Part shown: positions 14,828 to 19,506 of the stretch, in pieces
How positions within the stretch are numbered: position 1 is the stretch's first letter
Layout: each line of letters opens with the position of its first letter
Assembly: GCA_002307055.1 (NCBI GenBank)
Contig: DBTM01000003.1
Location: 21,316-40,821, forward strand
Length of the DNA: 19,506 bases
Origin: Clostridiales bacterium UBA1316
GTDB lineage: Bacteria; Bacillota; Clostridia; Oscillospirales; Oscillospiraceae
Reading direction: 5' to 3'
Notes under the pieces: generated by a model
The model's input: the letters and a program-made list of their open reading frames with translations, nothing else
What the model was told of the DNA's origin: nothing
Database searches by the model: none
Made by a program: the position numbers and the translations under genes

Positions 14828-15853
14828 CTAAACTATATTTTTTATTAGTATTTCGTAGGCATTAAAATCACTTTTCGTAAATAAGCCGCCCTTTTTTGAA
14901 TTACATGATCGACATAAAACACGTTTATTATTTTTTATATTACTGCCACCCCACTTTTGGGGGATTATATGATCAATTGTCAAATCTTCAGTTGATCCAC
15001 AAATCACACAGCTAGGTGTTATTCCAAAGTCTGTTAAGCTATGGGTAAATATATATTTTTTTCTAAACAATTGGTTATAATCTGAGAATATCTGATTCAT
15101 ATTATCAAAAGGATAGATTTTTTTGCTTCCCTCAAATGGATTACTAATAAATCCATGACCTATTCCATTAATGATTTCACCAGATTTTTGAAATGTAGTA
15201 AACAGATGAATTAGTCCTGTATCAGTTTTTTGTTCAATACAGCCTAATGAATAAAGAAACTCCGAATTTAAGTAAACGGCGTTAATATTTGGTGGTTGCT
15301 TGTACAGAGCAGTAAATACATTATCATAAGCTTTTGAATAATTTCCGCTGTAATAATTAACCCATACTTGACTTAAAAGATATATGTTTTTTAGATGATT
15401 GTTATACAAGTTATCAGCAATGTCCTTTGAAATATCAAAATGCTTTTTTGCCCCAGATAAGTTTTTTTCACTACAAAGTATCATTCCTAATCGCCAATTA
15501 TTTGCAAATCTTAAAATCAGTATATCATCATCTATTTTGCTATTCCTACAATAAAAATCTGATCTAGTAAAAAAGTATTTTGCTTTCGAGAAATTTTGGT
15601 TTATTTCATATTCAATAAAACCAAAAGTGTAATTAATATAAGCATTCTCCTCAAAGTTATGCTTTGTTCTCGGCAAGTTCTTAATAAGTTTATAGGCAAT
15701 TTCATTGTGGCCTGAGTTATAGAAGTATCTCGCTAATAATAAATTATTTTTCACCAGATATTCATCCGAATTTCTCTCTAAAAGTAAACTGGCTGCTGAT
15801 AGATGGCCAGAAGACCAAAAATCAAGTGATTTTTGTATAATTATATTGTTCAT
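14828..15853 (-). CDS. TPR-like repeat protein with C-terminal HNH nuclease
   Basis: 341 residues. Residues 1-270 form helical pairs with TPR-like spacing (LLLARYFYNSGHNEIAYKLI, INYTFGFIEYEINQNFSKAK, VWVNYYSGNYSKAYDNVFTA). The last 65 residues are an HNH domain: CVIC (Cys282, Cys285), DHIIPQKWGG (Asp294, His295), NNKRVLCRSCNSKKG (Cys314, Cys317, Asn318). Two CxxC pairs would bind structural zinc, and the DH/N residues the catalytic metal. It is the first gene of the three-gene operon after a consensus promoter. GAGG lies 9 nt before the ATG. The TPR part probably binds a partner or trigger and the HNH part cuts DNA. Domain calls are firm, the role is inferred. Confidence 0.85.
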   Translation of the reverse strand: MNNIIIQKSLDFWSSGHLSAASLLLERNSDEYLVKNNLLLARYFYNSGHNEIAYKLIKNLPRTKHNFEENAYINYTFGFIEYEINQNFSKAKYFFTRSDFYCRNSKIDDDILILRFANNWRLGMILCSEKNLSGAKKHFDISKDIADNLYNNHLKNIYLLSQVWVNYYSGNYSKAYDNVFTALYKQPPNINAVYLNSEFLYSLGCIEQKTDTGLIHLFTTFQKSGEIINGIGHGFISNPFEGSKKIYPFDNMNQIFSDYNQLFRKKYIFTHSLTDFGITPSCVICGSTEDLTIDHIIPQKWGGSNIKNNKRVLCRSCNSKKGGLFTKSDFNAYEILIKNIV

Positions 15854-15863
15854 AATCGGACAC

Positions 15864-15897
15864 CTCGCTAGCTTAACCGGTTAGATGAAAAAGCGAG
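15864..15897 (-). promoter_or_regulatory. Leader hairpin and palindrome at the HNH ribosome binding site
   Basis: CTCGCT (15864-15869) pairs with AGCGAG (15892-15897), enclosing the palindrome TAACCGGTTA (15874-15883). On the minus strand the 3' arm runs into GAGG, the ribosome binding site of the HNH gene. It may mask the site or be a repressor operator. Confidence 0.45.
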
Positions 15898-15949
15898 TAG
15901 TTAATTTGAATTACAAAGAATGATAGATAGAATTTTGTTAATTTATCAA

Positions 15950-15978
15950 ATTATACGAAAGAACAAATAGTATCACAA
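15950..15978 (-). promoter_or_regulatory. Sigma-A promoter of the HNH-NUDIX-helicase operon
   Basis: On the minus strand TTGTGA (15978-15973) and a perfect TATAAT (15955-15950) are 17 nt apart. Transcription would begin near 15943, leaving a leader of about 90 nt. Confidence 0.78.
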
Positions 15979-16286
15979 AATAAATGAGCCAATACAAGAA
16001 CATAGACACATAAAAATACTAAATCTCTAAAATATTATACCATAATTAGCCAGAAGCTTCTATAGATTTACATGAACTTATGCAAAATTTTATTGAGGTA
16101 GGAATCAGCGGATATATAAGTTCTAAATGACATGCCGCAGTAATTCGTTCGGATGTAATTTGCACCCATCATTGTACGCCCTGGCTAAATATCACTAAGG
16201 ATTAACCACCCATAATATTTGCCCGAAGATGCAGAATCATGCTCACGGCTCATGAAAAGGGCGGTTATGGTGATTGCTGAGGTTAA
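15979..16286. other. Spacer between the two island transcription units
   Basis: No gene was found. An imperfect inverted repeat (TAACCACCC near 16203 and GGGCGGTTA near 16259, one mismatch) spans a loop of about 50 nt shortly after the GIY-YIG stop. It might end that transcript. Confidence 0.4.
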
Positions 16287-17462
16287 CTATTTCATCTGCT
16301 TTCGCTTAAGTTCAATCGATTTATCCAATCTTTCTCGAACCCAGATTAACTTGGCGGACGAGCCGCCAAACTCTGATTGACTGTAGCGGTAGATTGCCTC
16401 TTGGAGAATATCGATCTCGTTGTCGTAGTCTTTGAGTTTCCTGTAAATCTTCGCATAAGTGCTGTAGAGCACAGGAGCATCGTAGCCTTGATACCTGGCT
16501 TGGTCAAGGCAATCAAGCGACTCGTTAAGACTACCAGCTTTTTGCAAAGAGTCGGCTTTTTCCCAGAGGGGATAGCCATTATCAAATCCGATACTGGAAT
16601 CAACATGAAGAATCTGAACCAGGGGAACGCGAGTGTTTACTGGATGAAGCTCAACTGGAGAGTCAGTCTTAATTTCTGTGTCACCATACGCATCCTTGAG
16701 GGCTTTCCATACGTTTAATATATGGTAAACCGGAATCCTCCGATTAAGTTCATTTTGGGCGCGCTCCTGTGCAATATCGACGTTTGTCACGTAATCATCG
16801 TCGATGTATATCCAAGACCCAATCGACTTTGCGAACTTCGATTTTAGTATTTTCTTCCCGCTTGCCTTTAACAACGCGACCGTTTCGGAACGGTATCGTT
16901 CGATATCACCACCGTATACTATCCCAAGTACATCCTGCGAAATGCCTTTTTGTATGAAGAAGGCACCATCAAGGTTTTCAAGTAGCGGTTCGTCGAATGC
17001 CCTCCATTTGATACCGTAATAGTGGTTTTCTATCTCGCTCGCATACAGAACCGGAGCCTTTTCAAATTCAAGCGTTGGGGTATCAGGACTACGTCCGTAC
17101 CCATTATCTCGGTCTGCAAAAAGTGGGGTGATACGATTCGTCAATCTGTCATTCGTATCGTTGAGAATCCTCATCATTTCGGCGTCTTCGAGTTCTATCG
17201 CTTCGTCTTCAGTTAGGTTTTCTCCGACGAACCTCGTTCCTGTCTCATACATCGAACGAATTTTCTCGGCATCATAGGCTCTATCATGAAAGGCTTGATA
17301 CCGTTTTCCGCGACCCTTGCCGACGTAAAATATTTCGCCGGTTTCTTTGATAAACCACTCATATACATAGAAGTCATTTTTGTCGCTGCCGGATGAAGTG
17401 CCCACTGGCGAACCGGATATGATGAAGCCTTCGTCCTTTGAAAAAGATATTTTTATGCTCAT
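16287..17462 (-). CDS. GIY-YIG nuclease-like protein with C-terminal TPR-like repeats
   Basis: 391 residues. A GIY-YIG domain starts near residue 31: FYVYEWFI (variant of GIY, Tyr34), IFYVGKGRGKR (YIG variant, Tyr46-Gly48, Arg51/54), and an acidic LTEDEAIELEDAEMM stretch where the metal-binding Glu is expected. Residues 130-290 are an unrecognised mixed region. Helical repeats of TPR type follow at about 295-375 (SLQKAGSLNESLDCLDQARY, YAKIYRKLKDYDNEIDILQE). AGAGG lies 8 nt before the ATG. The gene starts 87 nt after the FRG stop and is probably co-transcribed with it. The domain order is the reverse of the HNH protein (nuclease first, repeats last). The domain suggests nucleic-acid cleavage; the target is unknown. 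Confidence 0.8.
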   Translation of the reverse strand: MSIKISFSKDEGFIISGSPVGTSSGSDKNDFYVYEWFIKETGEIFYVGKGRGKRYQAFHDRAYDAEKIRSMYETGTRFVGENLTEDEAIELEDAEMMRILNDTNDRLTNRITPLFADRDNGYGRSPDTPTLEFEKAPVLYASEIENHYYGIKWRAFDEPLLENLDGAFFIQKGISQDVLGIVYGGDIERYRSETVALLKASGKKILKSKFAKSIGSWIYIDDDYVTNVDIAQERAQNELNRRIPVYHILNVWKALKDAYGDTEIKTDSPVELHPVNTRVPLVQILHVDSSIGFDNGYPLWEKADSLQKAGSLNESLDCLDQARYQGYDAPVLYSTYAKIYRKLKDYDNEIDILQEAIYRYSQSEFGGSSAKLIWVRERLDKSIELKRKQMK

Positions 17463-17549
17463 ACCGAAAACCTCTCGATCCTTCGCTTCTGTAGATGTCT
17501 ATTTAACAACTGCCTCTCAGACTGATTTTACCACCTTAATATGTCACTA

Positions 17550-18983
17550 TCATTTTATGTTTGCGGCAATTTTCTTTGCTTCCAGATACGTACGTTTGGA
17601 TTTTTCACACGAGGGGATATACGTATTTGATAATGACCATCTAATGTACTGTTCCTTAATGTCTGCTCGATCTGCGAAAATCGCCATATCTCCAATGAGC
17701 CAGTCTATATCGGCGATATGCTGATATGCTGCCTCCGAGAATTTCTCAAAATCTGCGTCTGAGCGGGATATGTCTCCCGCAGCGAGAAATATGTCTTTAG
17801 AGTCCGTACGAATGCTCTTTATAAGAGCAAAGAAACTGGACACATCAAAATCCGCACTCGAAACATACGAATAGACTCGATCATAAATGGGCTCAATCCT
17901 ATTTACAAGATCAGTGAATCGTGCCAGTGCTTCATCACGAGAAATCTGCTCGTTCATATAATGTAGACGAAAACCACGAAAGGACTTGTTCCAGTTGATC
18001 GCGTACCCATCATTTTTTGGCCATTCGCCTCTGCAAATCCAATTGGAATTAGTCAGATCGTTTTCATCGTAATAGAAAAATGTCCAGATTCGAGCGTTGG
18101 CTCCGTATCTGGCAAACAGTCTCCTGTATAGTTTGTCAATTTGAAGGCTGAGAGCGTCCCTATCATAATAGAGCGTGTTGAGGCGATACTTTGCAATTAC
18201 TTTATTAAACCTTTCCGGATCAAAACGCACGTCCACCTTGGATTCTGTTTCGGTCAGCGTAATTCCCTCAAATTCTGAGTTCTCTTCAGGATCGATGTAC
18301 AAAATCTCCCGCGAATAGCCTAAACGCCTAAGTTTGTCGGAAATTTCATTTTTTACAGATTGAGGGATGATAATCTTCTCAATGATCAACTCGTCAACAG
18401 TATTTCTACCGATGGGACTTATATTGTCATTGTCGATTTCAAAGCCGAAAACGATTCCGGTTCCGCCCTGTCGAAACGAACGCTCATTGCTGAAATTGAA
18501 ATCACGCGCGTCAACCACATAATTCTGAGTTATAATTTCCTTTGGACTGGTCATGGGGCCGTCTTGTGGAAGATCAGACGCTTTATAGATATTCTCTGTC
18601 AAAATAGTAGTGAATAAGCCCATTTCATATCCGGCTGTCGTAATTGTTTTGCTTTTGTCCATGACAAAAACAACGCCATCCGCGTCACCTTCGGATGCAA
18701 AGAAAAGAGCGCTTAGATGGCTTACTGTTACATCACAGATTCTGGTCGGCGTTCCATAATGCTGAGCATGAAACAATATCGATAGTGGAGTCGCCTTCTT
18801 ATCTTCTTCCAGACCGTTATGTATAATCTGGCGCTCCATTTCAAGAGTAGCCGCACCACATCTGAACAGCGAAGGCTTTATATTCCAGGATGCGTCGGCT
18901 TGACCACGAAAAAAGTAGCGTCCTTTATAAGGCTCGGTGTAATATACGTATGCATCAAACGAAGAGATAGTCTTAATTTTCAT
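17550..18983 (-). CDS. FRG-domain protein
   Basis: 477 residues from the ATG at 18983, with GGGAGG 7 nt upstream. The frame is open further upstream, but only through phage-relic and intergenic sequence without start signals. The N-terminal FRG domain shows its name motif YFFRGQADASWNIKPSLFR at 23-41 and FHAQHYGTPTR at 71-81, then DVTVSHLSALFFA. FRG domains occur in phage-defence and toxin-like loci; their biochemical role is poorly known. Residues 250-477 carry aromatic and charged helical sequence that I do not recognise. It is the first gene of the FRG, GIY-YIG unit and has an extended -10 promoter in front. Likely sensor or effector, by inference. Confidence 0.82.
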   Translation of the reverse strand: MKIKTISSFDAYVYYTEPYKGRYFFRGQADASWNIKPSLFRCGAATLEMERQIIHNGLEEDKKATPLSILFHAQHYGTPTRICDVTVSHLSALFFASEGDADGVVFVMDKSKTITTAGYEMGLFTTILTENIYKASDLPQDGPMTSPKEIITQNYVVDARDFNFSNERSFRQGGTGIVFGFEIDNDNISPIGRNTVDELIIEKIIIPQSVKNEISDKLRRLGYSREILYIDPEENSEFEGITLTETESKVDVRFDPERFNKVIAKYRLNTLYYDRDALSLQIDKLYRRLFARYGANARIWTFFYYDENDLTNSNWICRGEWPKNDGYAINWNKSFRGFRLHYMNEQISRDEALARFTDLVNRIEPIYDRVYSYVSSADFDVSSFFALIKSIRTDSKDIFLAAGDISRSDADFEKFSEAAYQHIADIDWLIGDMAIFADRADIKEQYIRWSLSNTYIPSCEKSKRTYLEAKKIAANIK

Positions 18984-19031
18984 GAGACATCCTCCCTTGC
19001 TTCTTCTATTCTTTTGATTTGGGATATTGAA

Positions 19032-19040
19032 AATATACCA
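19032..19040 (-). promoter_or_regulatory. Extended -10 promoter of the FRG gene
   Basis: On the minus strand TGG precedes TATATT (19037-19032), giving a TGnTATATT extended -10 about 50 nt upstream of the FRG start. The -35 region is poor, as is common with extended -10 promoters. Confidence 0.5.
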
Positions 19041-19103
19041 CATAATCTCCCAGATAAATAGCATTTTCACCCATTTTGTGCCCGATAATGCTCCCAGAAA
19101 AAT

Positions 19104-19137
19104 AGAGCGGAGTGTGATGATTTCCACGCTCTGCTCT
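19104..19137 (-). terminator. Terminator after the phage capsid relic
   Basis: AGAGCGGAGTGTG (19104-19116) pairs with CACGCTCTGCTCT (19125-19137), with two mismatches. On the minus strand ATTTTTCT follows. It lies 20 nt beyond the stop of the capsid relic and would be its original terminator, insulating the FRG gene. Confidence 0.65.
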
Positions 19138-19156
19138 TGCAGTGTCCGGAAAGCGG

Positions 19157-19347
19157 TTACACCGCTGCCTCCACCTGCAGGACTACCGCGGCGTCTTGGT
19201 GGGTGAGGCGTCCGTCGCGCGCTCGCTGCCGGTATATCCCACGTGTCCGGTTGCGGAGTACTTCTCGAAAAGTGGATGGATTGCCGGGATGCCACGCTCG
19301 ACCAGCCAGTAGTACCGGAAGTCACCAAAGGTGATATATGGATTATA
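19157..19347 (-). pseudogene. Frameshifted 3' end of a phage major capsid protein gene (HK97-fold type)
   Basis: One frame reads NPYITFGDFRYYWLVERG, then LFEKYSATGHVGYTGSER. A shifted frame continues RDGRLTHQDAAVVLQVEA and stops at 19157-19159. Many Gram-positive siphophage capsid proteins end in a similar series: FGDFxYYW, a YAxTGQVGF-like motif and RxDGxLxxPEAxVVLxxxA. The frame change near 19205-19215 and the absence of any 5' part mark it as a relic. The family match is from memory of the pattern. Confidence 0.7.
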
Positions 19348-19374
19348 AAAATCACTTTCTAACTTTGTTACAAT

Positions 19375-19391
19375 AAGGGTCAAGTAAGGGT
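19375..19391 (+). repeat. Second putative integrase arm-site repeat, island end
   Basis: AAGGGTCAAGTAAGGGT matches 11839-11855 in 15 of 17 bases. The distance to the next palindrome (45 nt between) and to the tRNA core is identical at both places. No integrase gene stands before it; a capsid relic does. Confidence 0.55.
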
Positions 19392-19435
19392 CAGTGTCAA
19401 ATTGCACAAACGAAAAATATAACAAAAAACAATGA

Positions 19436-19469
19436 AAAACACCTGATTTCGTACGAAATCAGGTGTTTT
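19436..19469 (-). terminator. 34-nt perfect palindrome just past the tRNA 3' end
   Basis: AAAACACCTGATTTCGT (19436-19452) is the exact reverse complement of 19453-19469. On the minus strand it starts 2 nt after the tRNA CCA and ends in a T-run, so it serves as the tRNA terminator. Confidence 0.8.
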
Positions 19470-19471
19470 AG

Positions 19472-19506
19472 TGGTTGCGGAGGCAGGATTTGAACCTACG
19501 ACCTTC
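19472..19506 (-). tRNA. 3' part of a tRNA gene, probably methionine tRNA; 5' part beyond the window
   Basis: The minus strand ends GAAGGTC, T-stem GTAGG, loop TTCAAAT, CCTGC, acceptor CTCCGCA, discriminator A and an encoded CCA (19474-19472). The T-arm is well formed. The sequence matches the 3' end typical of Bacillota methionine tRNAs, including the initiator type. The anticodon lies outside the window, so the identity is not proven. It is the likely integration target of the elements in this window. Confidence 0.8.

Noticed and set aside
14828..15853. Septu system
   Set aside because: The HNH protein is not next to an ABC-type ATPase (PtuA), and its long TPR part is unlike PtuB.
18984..19355. 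N-terminal extension of the FRG protein to 19355
   Set aside because: The extension translates intergenic, terminator and capsid-relic DNA in the wrong frame. The ATG at 18983 has a strong ribosome binding site and begins the conserved domain.
19183..19425. Intact small gene on the minus strand near the tRNA
   Set aside because: Its first 25 codons read through the putative attachment region, and the rest is capsid-like sequence that changes frame, so it is treated as a relic.
1..19506. CRISPR array or insertion sequence
   Set aside because: No regularly spaced direct repeats and no transposase gene with terminal inverted repeats were seen.

Overview
The window looks like mobile DNA from a low-to-moderate G+C Bacillota, most likely a Clostridia-class anaerobe. 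The signs are AGGAGG-type ribosome binding sites, consensus TTGAAC/TATAAT promoters, an SLH-domain surface protein, ECF sigma/anti-sigma pairs of clostridial style, a c-di-GMP-I riboswitch and a Tn916/Tn1549-like gene order. No species can be named from the sequence alone.

Left part (1 to about 11,970) is the right-hand portion of an integrative conjugative element (ICE). It opens inside a conjugation-module cell-wall hydrolase (NlpC/P60, Tn916 Orf14 position). Then comes a minus-strand cargo block (1.4-8.7 kb) where Tn916 and Tn1549 carry their resistance genes. The cargo is two ECF sigma/anti-sigma modules (2976-1424 and 8635-7152, the second co-transcribed with a small exported protein), an exported protein with a Cys/His pattern like a papain-fold peptidase, and an exported SLH-transglutaminase protein. 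Two gene relics lie among them: a decayed second copy of the NlpC/P60 active-site region at 3076-3221, and a possible 3' end of the small exported protein at 6208-6300.

The recombination module follows on the plus strand. It has a c-di-GMP-I riboswitch with its own intrinsic terminator (8935-9071), a sigma-70 region-4-like protein (Orf7-like), a densely base-paired 277-nt stretch that looks like a structured RNA (9874-10150), an excisionase and a tyrosine integrase. The integrase is followed by a putative arm-site repeat, a terminator hairpin and a degenerate tRNA 3' end.

Right part (about 11,970 to 19,470) is a 7.5-kb island with no integrase. Its far end repeats the post-integrase layout with identical spacing (repeat, hairpin, tRNA 3' end), this time next to a well-formed tRNA, probably a methionine tRNA. 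The two ends align over 132 nt with no net length change. This suggests tandem accretion at one tRNA gene: an ICE plus a cis-mobilizable element that has lost its integrase. Island cargo forms two minus-strand transcription units. One is an FRG-domain protein followed by a GIY-YIG/TPR protein. The other is a TPR-HNH nuclease, a NUDIX hydrolase and a UvrD-like helicase, driven by an almost perfect sigma-A promoter. The combination looks like anti-phage defence or nucleic-acid processing, and I do not recognise it as a named system. A frameshifted 3' end of a phage major capsid gene lies between the FRG gene and the tRNA, so phage DNA took part in building the island.
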